Position numbers and translations under genes: made by a program
Notes under the pieces: generated by a model
Seen by the model: only the letters and a program-made list of their open reading frames with translations
What the model was told of the DNA's origin: nothing
The model's database searches: none
Part shown: positions 24,596 to 34,436 of the stretch, piece after piece
Layout: each line of letters opens with the position of its first letter
Numbering within the stretch: the stretch's first letter is position 1
From: Pantoea eucrina
Lineage (GTDB): Bacteria; Pseudomonadota; Gammaproteobacteria; Enterobacterales; Enterobacteriaceae
Direction: 5' to 3'
DNA: 64,000 bases
Assembly: GCF_001691555.1 (NCBI RefSeq)
Contig: NZ_MAYN01000002.1
Coordinates: 1 to 64,000 of the forward strand

Positions 24596-26974
24596 TTATC
24601 TCAGGAAATTACTGCCAATATTCAGCGCGTTATCCACGTAAGAGTTTACCTGGCCTGTCACCATCGAAATAGCGTTAATGGGGTTCGTTGTGCGCGTGAT
24701 GAATGACGATGGCGACTCGAACACGGTGAAGTAGCTGCTCTGCAGCTGCATCAGGTCAACCTCGTGGCTCGCGGTATCGAGCGTCTTCATCGCTGCGTTC
24801 ACGTCATCCATCCGGCTGGTGTATTCAGCCGCGTTCCGGCGGATCTGCTCTGCCACGTCCAGCGTCTTGTACTGCATGCTCATCTGGTAGCCGGAGACCG
24901 AGGCATTCATGCTGGCCAGCAGCGCCTGGCTCGACATCAGATCGGTGCTCAGCGAGACCTCACCCGTCGCCGCATAGCTGCTGCCCGCCGCGTACGCGCC
25001 GTAGGCAAGCGTGGCCACTGCAATGATGGCGAACACTTCGGGCGCCACGTAGCGCGCTATCTGGCGCAGTACGATCGAGGCGGCAACGCCTATCGCAATC
25101 TGCGTACCAATCCCCACAGCCAGGGCGACGCCCGCAGAGGCGCCGGCTGCGGCAGCAGCCGAAGCGACGGCAGCGGCCGGCGCAGAGAGCGAACCGAACG
25201 AAGCAATCGTCACCACGATGGCAATCACGATCACCACAACCTTGAAAATGCTGGTCTGGTACCACTTCTGCTTCACGGTTTTGTAGCTGTTGAACGTGAT
25301 GTGCATGCAGTCGTAGCAGGTCTGCGTGATGTCCACGATCCCCATCTGGTCGAACACCTGACGGTTCAGCGGCACGATGAAGTTGGAATCCCCGTCCTCA
25401 TCCCCGCTCACGCCTTTGGCGGCGCTGGTGGTCACGGATTTTCCGTTATAAACCCGGTTGTCATGCTGCGCGCCGACAATCTCCAGCACCTCACACTGCG
25501 TGGCGCTGACCTGCTTGGTGATGCGCATCGGGGTAGCCTGCACGGTGTACTGCTCGATCGTGTCCTGGGCATCAGAGTAGATGGTGTATTCCACGTCATC
25601 CTTCTGACAGGTGATCTCAATGTGGCCCACCTTGCCGATCACCCTGTTCACCGTGGTCAGGTTGATGTACTGCCATGACAGTGTCACGTTGTACCAGTTC
25701 TCGTTGTTGTAGCGGATGCTCAGCGAGTTGGTACCGGGCTGCATGATGCGCGCCACGTTGCCATAGACGTACTTACCCTGCTCCTGGCGCTCTTTGACGT
25801 AGTCGTTATAGCGCGATTTCCACAGCTCCCAGTCCAGCTTTGAGTAGCGCTGGTGCGCCATCAGGTAGCTGAAAAACTGGAACAGGTACTCCTTCGACTC
25901 GTTGACTTTGGTATTGAGGGCAATACCAAAGTGAATGAACGCGAAGTCCACGTCACCGATGTTTTTGTTGGTGTTAATCGACCGGGCCAGGTCCGTCATG
26001 CTCAGGCCGGCTTTGGTCAGCAGCTTCTTCGACGTTTTGTACTGCGCCGTGTTCTGGTACTGGGCAGACGTCAGATCCTTGTTGTTGTCGCGCATCACTA
26101 CCCAGGGGTAGTACGGGCTCGCCAGGTTAGCCGTTGCCTGCAGCTTATCGAGCGCCGGGTACGTTCCGCTGCCGAGCTTATAGATGAAGTACTTCACGCG
26201 ATCGGTCACGCCCACGGTTTTGGTGGTGACGGTCGTGGTGGTGGTCTGCGCCTCATCAATCGTCACCTGCGTACGCACCGCGGTCGTGGTCGTCACGCCG
26301 CTCTGCGTGCTGGTGGTAGAGACCGTGGAGTCACTCTCTGCGTCACCGTCCTTATAGGCCGCCTGGCTCGTCTGCTTGGTCACCACAGCATCATTCACGC
26401 CGCGGTACGGGGCGTAGAGATAGCTGCGCAGATTGTCTATCTGCACGGTGAATGAGAGCCCCTGCTTTGAGCCAGAGGGCGTTGTGATGATCACCTGCAC
26501 CAGGCCAGTCTGCGAGATATCGCTGTCCACGATGTTCCCCTCTGCCGGCACGCCAGCGGGCGGGTTCGCAAAGGTGTTGGTGGACTCATCGTAGCCGTAG
26601 TGGTCCGCCAGGTACTGGTACACCCAGAAAGCGTAATCCGGTGAGCCAATGTACACCTCTGTCACCAGCACCTCTTTGCCGGCGATCGCGCGCAGCGTAG
26701 GCGTCACGTCATCAACGGACACATCGCCCGTGACAACCGACGAGGAGGGCAGCCCCAGCGCGTAGTGATCGCGCCCGTACCGGTAAGCCTGCTTGAGGCG
26801 CATGCCCTGGCCATTGAGGTAGGAGCCGCGCATATCTTCCGCGAGGGAGCCGGACTGTGTGGAGAGGATGGAGTTAATGACAACAGACTGCAGGTAGTTG
26901 GTTTCCGAATCCTTCGACAGGTTGTAGCTGACCGAGGAGACGTAGGTTTTTTTCTTTCTGCTGAATAGTCCCAT
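24596..26974 (-). CDS. Large structural/ejection protein, 792 aa
   Basis: The N-terminal two thirds are beta-rich and include a Thr-rich stretch (STVSTTSTQSGVTTTTAVRTQ, then QTTTTTVTTKTVG). About residues 590-690 hold several hydrophobic segments (VVVIVIAIVVTIASFGSLSAPAA, GVALAVGIGTQIAIGVAASIVL, VFAIIAVATLAYGAYAAG). The end is helical. Membrane-active segments in a virion protein next to vRNAP suggest a part of the injection channel. Its start follows a terminator hairpin and has no clear Shine-Dalgarno. Confidence 0.7.
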   Translation of the reverse strand: MGLFSRKKKTYVSSVSYNLSKDSETNYLQSVVINSILSTQSGSLAEDMRGSYLNGQGMRLKQAYRYGRDHYALGLPSSSVVTGDVSVDDVTPTLRAIAGKEVLVTEVYIGSPDYAFWVYQYLADHYGYDESTNTFANPPAGVPAEGNIVDSDISQTGLVQVIITTPSGSKQGLSFTVQIDNLRSYLYAPYRGVNDAVVTKQTSQAAYKDGDAESDSTVSTTSTQSGVTTTTAVRTQVTIDEAQTTTTTVTTKTVGVTDRVKYFIYKLGSGTYPALDKLQATANLASPYYPWVVMRDNNKDLTSAQYQNTAQYKTSKKLLTKAGLSMTDLARSINTNKNIGDVDFAFIHFGIALNTKVNESKEYLFQFFSYLMAHQRYSKLDWELWKSRYNDYVKERQEQGKYVYGNVARIMQPGTNSLSIRYNNENWYNVTLSWQYINLTTVNRVIGKVGHIEITCQKDDVEYTIYSDAQDTIEQYTVQATPMRITKQVSATQCEVLEIVGAQHDNRVYNGKSVTTSAAKGVSGDEDGDSNFIVPLNRQVFDQMGIVDITQTCYDCMHITFNSYKTVKQKWYQTSIFKVVVIVIAIVVTIASFGSLSAPAAAVASAAAAAGASAGVALAVGIGTQIAIGVAASIVLRQIARYVAPEVFAIIAVATLAYGAYAAGSSYAATGEVSLSTDLMSSQALLASMNASVSGYQMSMQYKTLDVAEQIRRNAAEYTSRMDDVNAAMKTLDTASHEVDLMQLQSSYFTVFESPSSFITRTTNPINAISMVTGQVNSYVDNALNIGSNFLR

Positions 26975-26977
26975 AGT

Positions 26978-26998
26978 AAAAAGGGAGCCGTAGCTCCC
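26978..26998 (-). terminator. Leftward rho-independent terminator
   Basis: On the minus strand GGGAGC TACG GCTCCC is followed by five T. It lies after the 317-residue gene and only a few bases before the 792-residue gene start. Confidence 0.75.
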
Positions 26999-27016
26999 TT
27001 CCTCCGTTAGCGGTTA

Positions 27017-27970
27017 TCAGGCCACACCGGCCCGGGAATACAGGTTACGCATCACCGTGTTGATGGTGCTGGTGTCGATACTGGTCGGCACCTCCACGCC
27101 ATCATCCGCCGTTTTACGGGTCATCCAGGAGTCCATCAGGATCTTGGCTGCCTTCTGCTCTGCATCGCGGCTGAACGCGTCACCCTGGCGCTGCTGGAGC
27201 GTCTTCTGTGACTTTACGATACCGGCGACAGCGGCACCGTCCGTACGCGTGTCCAGAGTCTGCGCGCGCTCAGTCTCGATCTTCTCTTTCATCAGCGCGG
27301 TCTGCTGTGTATTCAGCGCAACCTGGCTCGTGACTGCAGAGGTCTGAGCAACAGCCTGCGACGTCTGCGCGTCCACCAGCTTCACCTCGGAGGCTACCTT
27401 ACCGGTCGTCGCCACAACCTGGGCGTTCTGACTGGTGAGGAGCTGCGCTTCCAGCGGAGACTTGATCTTGGCGTCTGCCACCTGCTGGGTGGTGAGCTCA
27501 ATCTGCGCCTTCGCCTGGTCGAGCTGTGCGGCCACCAGCGGGAGCTGCGCCTGTTTCAGCTGCAGGTCCACCTTTGCCACTTCCAGCTGCTCGCGGGTGA
27601 GGTCCAGCTGAACCAGCTGTATATCCTGGGCCGTTTTCTTGAGGACCAGCTCCTGCTCAGCGATGGCCGTTTCAGCCTGCGCCTGCTGGATCTGCGCTGC
27701 AGTAGCCAGCACCTGCGCATACGCCTGGTCACGCGTGGTCAGGTACTGAATGGCGTTCTGCATGCAAGCCTGGACGCCACCCAGGTAGACGGTCGCATAG
27801 TCGTTGCCGCTGATGCGCCCCTTTTCCAGCTGCACCAGCAGATGCTCACTCATCGTGCTCATCATTCGGTCAAACAGGCCGGCACCGCCGATCGTCATGT
27901 CGGTGAGGTCATCATTGGTCATTGGTTTGGCGCTGGCCAGCAGCGCGTCTACCGGGATGGCAGTCGTCAT
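27017..27970 (-). CDS. Coiled-coil structural protein (N4 gp54-like), 317 aa
   Basis: Residues about 85-240 are an almost unbroken Gln/Ala/Leu-rich coiled coil (IQQAQAETAIAEQELVLKK, LDLTREQLEVAKVDLQLKQ, MKEKIETERAQ). N4-like phages encode such a protein between the capsid operon and the internal proteins; it is found in virions. Position and shape support a structural role, perhaps at the head-tail vertex. The start has GAGGG seven bases ahead. Confidence 0.7.
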   Translation of the reverse strand: MTTAIPVDALLASAKPMTNDDLTDMTIGGAGLFDRMMSTMSEHLLVQLEKGRISGNDYATVYLGGVQACMQNAIQYLTTRDQAYAQVLATAAQIQQAQAETAIAEQELVLKKTAQDIQLVQLDLTREQLEVAKVDLQLKQAQLPLVAAQLDQAKAQIELTTQQVADAKIKSPLEAQLLTSQNAQVVATTGKVASEVKLVDAQTSQAVAQTSAVTSQVALNTQQTALMKEKIETERAQTLDTRTDGAAVAGIVKSQKTLQQRQGDAFSRDAEQKAAKILMDSWMTRKTADDGVEVPTSIDTSTINTVMRNLYSRAGVA

Positions 27971-27973
27971 GCG

Positions 27974-28549
27974 TTAGCCCTCGAGCGCTGCAGCGGTACC
28001 GCTGGCCATAGCCTGGCGCTGCGCCAGCTCTTTCAGTTCCTGCTCAGTCAGCGGAGGCAGGACTTCCAGACCGAACTCGCGGATCTGATGCGGTTCGTGG
28101 GTCTCCAGCGACTTGCCGCTGCCGACCTGGCGTTTCTTACGCATGACGGTGCACTTACGGCGTGCCAGCTCATCAAAGATGATCTGCGGGATATGCCAGC
28201 CGTTGTCGGTCACTTCACCAAACGGAACGAAGTGTTTCACCACGCCGATCACCGCGTTGGATACCGTGATGATTTCACCGGTGATGTCCTGCTTCGCCGG
28301 GTTCATGCAGGTAATGCGGCAGCGCACCAGCTTGGTTGCGTCTTTGCGCATCTGGCGGTGACGCTGGGCTTTGGTCAGGACTACAGGATCAGCAGATGGC
28401 TCGGCTGCCGTCGCGGCGACTTCGTCGCCTTCGGCGCCCGCCATCTTCTCGTTGATACGTGCACGCAGGGTCTCAGCGCCGATATTGGCAGAGTAGGCGA
28501 TGCCCAGGGTGTCAGCTTTGCGTTTCAGTTGCTCTAATTCGTTGCTCAT
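27974..28549 (-). CDS. Structural protein (N4 gp55-like), 191 aa
   Basis: The start at 28549 (MSNELEQLKRKAD) has AGGA seven bases ahead; a longer frame begins inside the preceding terminator region. The first 70 residues are helical and Ala/Glu-rich. The rest is a basic, beta-like domain (VRCRITCMNPAKQDITGEIITV and NGWHIPQIIFDELARRKCTVMRKK). It lies just after the capsid terminator and is coupled to the 317-residue gene. Confidence 0.7.
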   Translation of the reverse strand: MSNELEQLKRKADTLGIAYSANIGAETLRARINEKMAGAEGDEVAATAAEPSADPVVLTKAQRHRQMRKDATKLVRCRITCMNPAKQDITGEIITVSNAVIGVVKHFVPFGEVTDNGWHIPQIIFDELARRKCTVMRKKRQVGSGKSLETHEPHQIREFGLEVLPPLTEQELKELAQRQAMASGTAAALEG

Positions 28550-28593
28550 TACGTCATCCTTTTTCAGCTGGGTGGCACCAGCAGTCAATCAAC

Positions 28594-28623
28594 AAAAAAG
28601 GCGGGAGCATCGCTGCCCCCACC
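28594..28623 (-). terminator. Leftward terminator after the capsid gene
   Basis: On the minus strand a 9-bp stem (GGTGGGGGC with GCTCCCGCC) is followed by six T. This fits a need for more capsid mRNA than downstream mRNA. Confidence 0.85.
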
Positions 28624-28637
28624 TCGTCAGTCAGTCA

Positions 28638-29822
28638 TCAGACTGGTGCGACGGTTTTCACCAGGGCGATCCACTCAGGACGCTTAACCAGTGTGCCGTA
28701 GTACCATTTGATGGACATCAGGCCGGTCTCACCGTACGGGTCATCGCGGGTTACCATCTCTTTACCTGGGTATTTGGTATTGATGGTGAACTTCACGGAT
28801 TTACCGTCGGTCTGGAAGCCGATCGTGGTGAACGACTCGCCAGAGACTGCCAGCATCGGATAGACGTCGTACTTATCGCCTGTCTCACGGTAGCCCGGGT
28901 TCGCGTCAGTTGCCGAAGCACCTACGCCTGCCCAGTGATACATTTCCGGAACCAGCACAATGCGGAAGCGGTCGATAGAACCGATTTCGCCATTGAGCAG
29001 GGTACCTGCGTCAGCGTACTGCTGAACGGAGATAAACGCCGGATCGCCAAAGCTGTCTTTCATCTTACGCAGCATCGGTACCAGCTCAGAGCCAACGTAC
29101 AGGATACGTGCGCTGTTGATGGTACGGGTGTCTACCATGCGTGAACCAGAGATGATCTTCGTGTGCTTAGGCGCACGGTTGTCATCAAGGGTCAGCGCCA
29201 GGCGCACCAGCTGATCGTAGGTAACCAGAGACGCAGCCGAACCTTCACCGGTGATGGTTTCGTTGCTGGTGGCTTCGCCGCCATAAACGATAACGCCGGC
29301 ACCATTCAGCAGGTCGTACTGCAGAATCGCTTCGGTCATCTGGCCAGCGCCGTTCACCATCTCACGGGAGAAGTGACCGAACAGCTCATCATCAGAGTCG
29401 AAGTCCACAGATTCCTGGGTCCACTCAGTGAAGAAACCCATCTTGAAGATGGTGGCTTCACGGGTGATACGGGTAAAGCCAACGCGGTTCACGCGGCCGC
29501 CGTTCTCGCTCAGCTTAGGCAGTTTGCCAACCATTGAGCCAATGTCTTTGCTTGAGCCCCACAGGTTGCCGTTCGCAATGGTCGCGCCAGCAGCGTCGAT
29601 GCCCTGGTCGTTCACGTTGCGATCGTCCAGCAGCGGAATGTACTGGAACAGCTTGATGGTTTTACCCATGTTCTTCGGCATGTCGGTCACGTCTGCCAGC
29701 GGCGTGAAGTACTGCTCACGCACGGCGTCGATGATCGACTTCTTGTACCAGTAGTCGGTACGGATCTGCGGGCCGATGTTGGACGCTTTACCGCCAACGG
29801 GATTGTTGTACTGTGCACTCAT
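28638..29822 (-). CDS. Major capsid protein (N4-gp56 family)
   Basis: This 394-residue protein matches the N4-gp56 family (N4 gp56, about 401 residues) along its length. It has an N-terminal [49 protein letters not shown], a central [29 protein letters not shown], and the C-terminal [15 protein letters not shown]. It builds the icosahedral shell. The start at 29822 (MSAQYNN) has AGGTG six bases ahead; a GTG three codons earlier overlaps that ribosome site. It is followed by a strong terminator. Confidence 0.95.
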   Translation of the reverse strand: MSAQYNNPVGGKASNIGPQIRTDYWYKKSIIDAVREQYFTPLADVTDMPKNMGKTIKLFQYIPLLDDRNVNDQGIDAAGATIANGNLWGSSKDIGSMVGKLPKLSENGGRVNRVGFTRITREATIFKMGFFTEWTQESVDFDSDDELFGHFSREMVNGAGQMTEAILQYDLLNGAGVIVYGGEATSNETITGEGSAASLVTYDQLVRLALTLDDNRAPKHTKIISGSRMVDTRTINSARILYVGSELVPMLRKMKDSFGDPAFISVQQYADAGTLLNGEIGSIDRFRIVLVPEMYHWAGVGASATDANPGYRETGDKYDVYPMLAVSGESFTTIGFQTDGKSVKFTINTKYPGKEMVTRDDPYGETGLMSIKWYYGTLVKRPEWIALVKTVAPV

Positions 29823-29844
29823 CGTAGTCACCTGTTATCGCGGG

Positions 29845-30996
29845 TTAAAATTTAGCAGCGGCTCTTTCAAATTCTTCGTCCGACATAGCCAGGAGGTTGA
29901 AGTCCTGTTTAGCCGGGGCAGACGTTGTTTTAACGGTACCGGCGGCGCGCGCACGGGCAGCGCGATCGGTATCCGTCTCAGCGGCTGGAGCTTTAACGCG
30001 GGTGGCAACGGGTTGTGCAGGGGCAGGTTCAGCAGCAGCAGGGGTCGCGGCAGTAGCGGTTGCTTGCAGTAATCCTTTGGCCTGTAACTCATCACCTACC
30101 GCCTTGAATGCTTCCAGGCTGGAAAGGTTTTTCAGGTCACCAAGCATCTTGCGACGGTCAACTTCGGAGGCGATTTGGTCATAAATACCGTTCGCCATCA
30201 GGCCATTGATGTCTGCAATTACTTGGGGATTCTCCGCGAGTACCCGCTTACTGTGGTCATCCCATGCAGTGACGGTCTGAAGGGTTCGCTGACCGGACGG
30301 AGAGGCTTGTACCTCATCCAGAACCTGATCAAGCTCCACTTCTTTGTCACTGACGGCATGCGCGCCAGGTGCGTACTTGGGGGCGTTCTCTAAATCCAGT
30401 GACAGCGGATCAACACCACTGTCTTTCAGCAGCTGCTGGATGGCGGCAGGGTCTTTCTTGCTTATATCAATAAGGAATGAAAGTTTGCCTTCATCTAACA
30501 ACTGGTTATTGTCGAGCATTTTAAGAATTTTCATGGACGGCTTCAAGCCTTCCATCTTCTTATTGTAGTTTGCGCCCATTTGCATCAAACGGATAGCATC
30601 ATCGACGCTTTTTACGGTGATATCCCGTCCGTTGGCCTTGAACGGCGCCATAATGCGCTCGTACTCAGCCTGATAGTTGATGGCAGGGGCAGCATCGGCG
30701 TCTTTTGCCTTATCAGCAGCTGGATCCTCCGCCGGCGCAGCAGGTTTAGCCTCTTTCTGCGGATTGGCATCGACAACCTCGGCAGGTTCGACAGGAGCAG
30801 GCTCATTTTCAGCAGGGACTTCCTGCTCAGCCGGGACTTCTTCCACGGCAGCAGGCACCTCCTGATCATCACCAGGGACTTCTGCAGGCGATTCCTCTGC
30901 GTTCTCCACAGGAGCCGGGATCACCGGCTCGTGTGAAGCATTGAGGAAGTCGTCGTCAGACATAGCCAGTTCGTTGACTTCGTTCTCAGCGCTCAT
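29845..30996 (-). CDS. Scaffold-like capsid assembly protein (N4 gp57 position)
   Basis: This acidic, Pro/Ala/Glu-rich 383-residue protein lies between the gp58-like and capsid genes, as in N4. Residues 20-110 are a disordered acidic region, residues about 110-290 are helical, and the tail is basic/Ala-rich. The ends carry matching motifs: LAMSDDDFLN near the start and LAMSDEEFERAA at the end. Such composition suits a scaffold. The N4 homologue has also been called a tape measure protein. Its start overlaps the previous stop. Confidence 0.8.
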   Translation of the reverse strand: MSAENEVNELAMSDDDFLNASHEPVIPAPVENAEESPAEVPGDDQEVPAAVEEVPAEQEVPAENEPAPVEPAEVVDANPQKEAKPAAPAEDPAADKAKDADAAPAINYQAEYERIMAPFKANGRDITVKSVDDAIRLMQMGANYNKKMEGLKPSMKILKMLDNNQLLDEGKLSFLIDISKKDPAAIQQLLKDSGVDPLSLDLENAPKYAPGAHAVSDKEVELDQVLDEVQASPSGQRTLQTVTAWDDHSKRVLAENPQVIADINGLMANGIYDQIASEVDRRKMLGDLKNLSSLEAFKAVGDELQAKGLLQATATAATPAAAEPAPAQPVATRVKAPAAETDTDRAARARAAGTVKTTSAPAKQDFNLLAMSDEEFERAAAKF

Positions 30997-31340
30997 CAGT
31001 GACCGGCCTCCGCTTCTTCACGGCGAAGCTCCTCGAGCTCCTCCATGTTTTCCTGCAGCGCCTTACGGGCGTTCTCGGTCAGGTTGTCCTGCAGGCGTAA
31101 CCACGCGCTGAAACGGCCAACGGCCATGATCTGCGCGTCGATATCCGCCTGATCGGCAGGTGACTGCATACCCGGGTCAGATTTCAGGTGAACCAGACGG
31201 ATAGCTTCTTCACGCTGGTAGCCGGTCGCGATGACTTTTACGAAATCACGGTTGCTCAACAGACGTTCGAGTGCTTCACCAAACGCGATGTCTTTCTTCG
31301 CGCGCTGGATGTTAAGTTCGACGTTCTGAATATTACTCAT
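30996..31340 (-). CDS. Structural operon protein (N4 gp58 position), 114 aa
   Basis: A helical, charged protein (AKKDIAFGEALERLLSNRDFVKVI, ending LQENMEELEELRREEAEAGH) encoded between portal and scaffold. The start has GAGGA. N4 encodes a similar-sized protein here, but its task is unknown to me. It is probably a capsid assembly accessory. Confidence 0.7.
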   Translation of the reverse strand: MSNIQNVELNIQRAKKDIAFGEALERLLSNRDFVKVIATGYQREEAIRLVHLKSDPGMQSPADQADIDAQIMAVGRFSAWLRLQDNLTENARKALQENMEELEELRREEAEAGH

Positions 31341-31360
31341 GGTGCGTCCTCAGTGAGTGT

Positions 31361-33565
31361 TCAGGGGTGCAATGCTTTGCTCAGGGCGTTAAAACCCAGG
31401 GCCTGAGTGATGTGTTCACCGCTCGGGCCTTGGGCGGCACCTTCTCCAGCACCGGGGCCAGCCGGTTTCTGGTTCAGAATGCCTTTAGTCACTTCCAGAT
31501 TCTGGTTAGCCTCCGCCTGGGCGGACTGCTTCTGCATTTCTCTGGCGTGCTTGGTACCTGTTTCCTGCTCCACGTAGTCCAGGTTTTTCTGGTCAGCCGC
31601 GTTGCCGGTGTCACGGGCGCGGGCGTAGTAGTACTGCTCCTGCGCTTTGTCCGTGGCGATCTGCTGCTGGGTGCGCATGATCTCCAGCTGCGCTTTCTGC
31701 AGCTCGAGCTGTTTCATTTGCTCAGCGAACGGATCTGGTTGTGGTTGATATGTCTCAATTTTATGAGCCAACGTCGGCATATTACGCAGCCTGGCGATAT
31801 CGGCAAGGATAATTTGAGAAAATTCTGATGGCATTGCGCTTGCCATAGTCTGCAACATGAAGGCAAGCTGCTCAGACTTCGCATTGTCTTCTTCGGCAGT
31901 AGTAATGGCGACTTCCAGGTCGAAGTTGCCGTGCAGATCGTCACGACGCACCGGCACGAACTCATCGTTGGTGAGGCGTACCTGCTCCTCCTCGCTCATG
32001 AACACGCCGTTCATCATCACAATCTTCTGGCCAATCTCGGCCATACCCTGAGCCAGGCGACGCAGAATAGCGGTCTCTCGTTTGCTCGACGCATCCAGCA
32101 CGCCACGGGTACCGGCAGCGGTCGGACCGTAGCTGTCACCGGAGAGGCCACCGCTGAACGCCTTCACGCCGGTCAGGGATTCCGCTTCCTGGTTCATCAG
32201 CTGCACCATGGTCAGCGCGCTGTTGGGGATCTCCGGATAAACGTGATCGACGATGCCCTGGCGGGGGTCCACGGTCATGTTGAATTCGTAGTCTTCGCCA
32301 TTGTCGTATTTGCGCTTGTTGGCCACGTCGAGCATGTCTTTACGCATACCCTTCTGGCCGTTGGCGCTGCGGGCCATGATGTCGATCATGCCGCGCGTCA
32401 CCGCGCCGGAAATCTTCTGGTTGTCCTCCAGCAGCGCACCGTCAGGCTCGCCCATGAAGGAGCGCTTCACCGGCAGGTAAGGCACCACGACAAACGGCGG
32501 CTTGCCGTCCGGGAAGGGGTTCTTCTCCAGGCGGATCATGATGTCGCCCACCCAGGTGGAGACGATAGGCTCGAGCTTGCCGTCGCCGGCAATGTCGTAC
32601 AGGCCCCAGAATTCGTAGGCCACGATGCGCTTACGCGACTTGTCTTTGAAGGTGAAGGTGTCCGGCGTCTCGGTAGCGTGATCCGGTTCTGAGAGGATGC
32701 TGCGCCCCTCAAAATTCACCTGATCCAGGTTCTTATAGCGCCCGTCTGCTTTGAGCTCGGCGTACGAGGTCTCGAAGCTGTGAATGACAAAGCGTGCGTT
32801 CTTGAAAACGCCCTGGCAGGTCGGGTCGATGAACACGTTTTCAGTGTTCAGGATTTCGATCACCGGCTCGTTGCGGACAACGTGCTCCTGCGTAACCTGG
32901 CTGGTACCGGTCTGCTTCGCCTGAACCGGCATATTGTTCTCGAGCGTGTAGTGCACCGACTCCTGCATTTCGTCCGGGAGCTGCTCGAACTGCGCCGGGT
33001 TTTCCTGCTTGAGCTGCATCGCCTGCTGCAGCTGTTCGAGCCACTGCGGATCGGACACCTGATAGTAGGAGTACACCGGTGCCGGCACCGTCTCGGTGTA
33101 GCTTTCCCGCGCCCAGCCGGTGCGCACAATTACTGTGCCCTCATCGACCGCCGTGCGGACGTACTGGTCCACAAAGCCGACTTTGTTGAGCTTGGTGCGG
33201 AACTGCCAGTTGAGCACCAGCTGGTTCTGCTGCGCCGCCTTCTGATCTTCCCAGGATACGGGCTTCACGGTGAACAGCTGCTCGGCCGACAGGAACGGTT
33301 CCGTCAGCGCGCTGTATCGCCACTCTGCCTGTTTGCGGATGAGCTTCGGCTGCACCTGTGAGCGGCCCTTGCGGGGCTTCGGTTTAGCGTCACCTTCCAC
33401 GTTCAGGTTGTTGAGCCAGCGCGTCACCTTGGCCATGTGGGCCCGTTGTGACGGGGAGGCTGCGTCGAGCGTCTCCTTCATGTCCTTTACGGAAGGCTCA
33501 TTGTCCCAGTCAGTGAGCCTTTCGTAACGGCCAGACAGCTCGGTCTGCTTCTCAATTTCGGCCAT
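31361..33565 (-). CDS. Portal protein (N4 gp59 type)
   Basis: 734 residues, near the N4 94-kDa portal in size and order. Recognisable portal features include VRTAVDEGTVIVRTGWARE, ILNTENVFIDPTCQG, FVVVPYLPVKRSFMGEPDGALLEDNQKI (clip/wing region) and the C-terminal coiled coil (EQMKQLELQKAQLEIMRTQQQIATD). The dodecameric portal forms the DNA entry vertex and binds terminase. It is the first gene of the leftward capsid operon, facing the rightward lysis cassette across a 138-bp gap. Confidence 0.92.
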   Translation of the reverse strand: MAEIEKQTELSGRYERLTDWDNEPSVKDMKETLDAASPSQRAHMAKVTRWLNNLNVEGDAKPKPRKGRSQVQPKLIRKQAEWRYSALTEPFLSAEQLFTVKPVSWEDQKAAQQNQLVLNWQFRTKLNKVGFVDQYVRTAVDEGTVIVRTGWARESYTETVPAPVYSYYQVSDPQWLEQLQQAMQLKQENPAQFEQLPDEMQESVHYTLENNMPVQAKQTGTSQVTQEHVVRNEPVIEILNTENVFIDPTCQGVFKNARFVIHSFETSYAELKADGRYKNLDQVNFEGRSILSEPDHATETPDTFTFKDKSRKRIVAYEFWGLYDIAGDGKLEPIVSTWVGDIMIRLEKNPFPDGKPPFVVVPYLPVKRSFMGEPDGALLEDNQKISGAVTRGMIDIMARSANGQKGMRKDMLDVANKRKYDNGEDYEFNMTVDPRQGIVDHVYPEIPNSALTMVQLMNQEAESLTGVKAFSGGLSGDSYGPTAAGTRGVLDASSKRETAILRRLAQGMAEIGQKIVMMNGVFMSEEEQVRLTNDEFVPVRRDDLHGNFDLEVAITTAEEDNAKSEQLAFMLQTMASAMPSEFSQIILADIARLRNMPTLAHKIETYQPQPDPFAEQMKQLELQKAQLEIMRTQQQIATDKAQEQYYYARARDTGNAADQKNLDYVEQETGTKHAREMQKQSAQAEANQNLEVTKGILNQKPAGPGAGEGAAQGPSGEHITQALGFNALSKALHP

Positions 33566-33703
33566 CGTGTGATCCCATAGATAGTGGTACTTTGCGCTTA
33601 AAATAATCTGTCAATAGGACTATTCTTAAAGTGAGGCGCGTAAGTATCGCAATTATGCTGATCTCATGTCTATTTCAATGACCATCAAAGGAAGGTGAGC
33701 CCA
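33566..33703. promoter_or_regulatory. Divergent control region between portal and lysis genes
   Basis: This AT-rich gap separates outward-facing late genes. It contains CAATAGGACTATTCTTAAA, an imperfect relative of the TAGGATTAATCC palindrome, at about 33612-33630. Promoters for both directions are expected here; which polymerase uses them cannot be told from the sequence. Confidence 0.5.
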
Positions 33704-34099
33704 ATGTACACCCCTACGCAGGTACCAGACGTCAACGCCGCCACGGCTACCGCCGCTGCCGCCGCGACGCCTGTTACCCTGGTCGCGTTCTTTCACAGCA
33801 TCCCGCCGGATGTTCTGATCGGCGCGTTTGCCGGCGCAGTGATGTTCCTGCTGAGCTCGGCATCCATGAGCAGAATTAAGCTCCTGGGGTACTTCTTCAT
33901 TTCGATCGTTGCCGGTATCCTGGCAGCGGAGGGTGTGGCCAACATCCTCACAGCGGTCCTCTCGCTGTTCATGCTACAGGTCAAGGTAAGCACCTCCGTG
34001 GGAGCACTGTTCGCCGCCGCCTCAGCGATTAATATCATTCTCGTTGTGAAGGCGCGGGCGGTCGAAAGAGTCGCCGGCCAGTCTGGAGATAACCCATGA
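33704..34099 (+). CDS. Putative holin 1, three membrane segments
   Basis: The start at 33704 (MYTPTQVPDV) follows GGAAGG; a GTG three codons earlier is less likely. After an Ala/Thr-rich soluble N-terminus come about three hydrophobic segments (VLIGAFAGAVMFLLSSAS, LLGYFFISIVAGILAAEGVANIL, VGALFAAASAINIILVV), then a short charged tail. This is a class I holin layout. It opens the lysis cassette and overlaps the next gene by ATGA. Confidence 0.7.
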   Translation: MYTPTQVPDVNAATATAAAAATPVTLVAFFHSIPPDVLIGAFAGAVMFLLSSASMSRIKLLGYFFISIVAGILAAEGVANILTAVLSLFMLQVKVSTSVGALFAAASAINIILVVKARAVERVAGQSGDNP

Positions 34100-34374
34100 T
34101 TTCGAGCTACCTGAGCCTGGCTATCTGCCTGGTAATCTGCACCAAACTGATGTTCTTCATGAACGCACCCCGCATGCATGCCCCCGTGGTATACAACTGG
34201 TGCGCGCTGATGGTGACCATCTACGCAGGGAGCCGCTCTATCGAATATCTTGCCGCGCTTAATCTGCCCACCAGCACCACGGAGCTGTTCTTCAACTCCG
34301 GGCTGCTGGCGGTCGTCCTGATCCTCTCCGCGCGCATGCATCGCCAATGGGCCCGGAAAAAGTTAATAAATTAG
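34096..34374 (+). CDS. Putative holin/antiholin 2
   Basis: 92 residues with three hydrophobic segments (YLSLAICLVICTKLMFFM, VVYNWCALMVTIYAGSRSI, LFFNSGLLAVVLILSARM) and a basic tail (RQWARKKLIN). It resembles small phage holins paired with a larger holin. It might be the pore former or its regulator. It is translationally coupled to the first holin gene. Confidence 0.7.
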   Translation: MISSYLSLAICLVICTKLMFFMNAPRMHAPVVYNWCALMVTIYAGSRSIEYLAALNLPTSTTELFFNSGLLAVVLILSARMHRQWARKKLIN

Positions 34375-34383
34375 GATTAATCC
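34374..34383. promoter_or_regulatory. GGATTAATCC palindrome before the lysozyme gene
   Basis: A perfect 10-bp core within TTAGGATTAATCCGATAG, directly after the holin 2 stop and before a terminator. It is part of the recurring palindrome set. Confidence 0.45.
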
Positions 34384-34393
34384 GATAGTATTC

Positions 34394-34417
34394 AGCCTCG
34401 CGTAAGCGGGGCTTTTT
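34394..34417 (+). terminator. Terminator between holins and lysozyme
   Basis: AGCCTCGC GTAA GCGGGGCT with a T-G wobble and five T. It would give the holins and lysozyme separate transcript levels. Confidence 0.7.
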
Positions 34418-34436
34418 ATTTTCTATGGGGTAATCG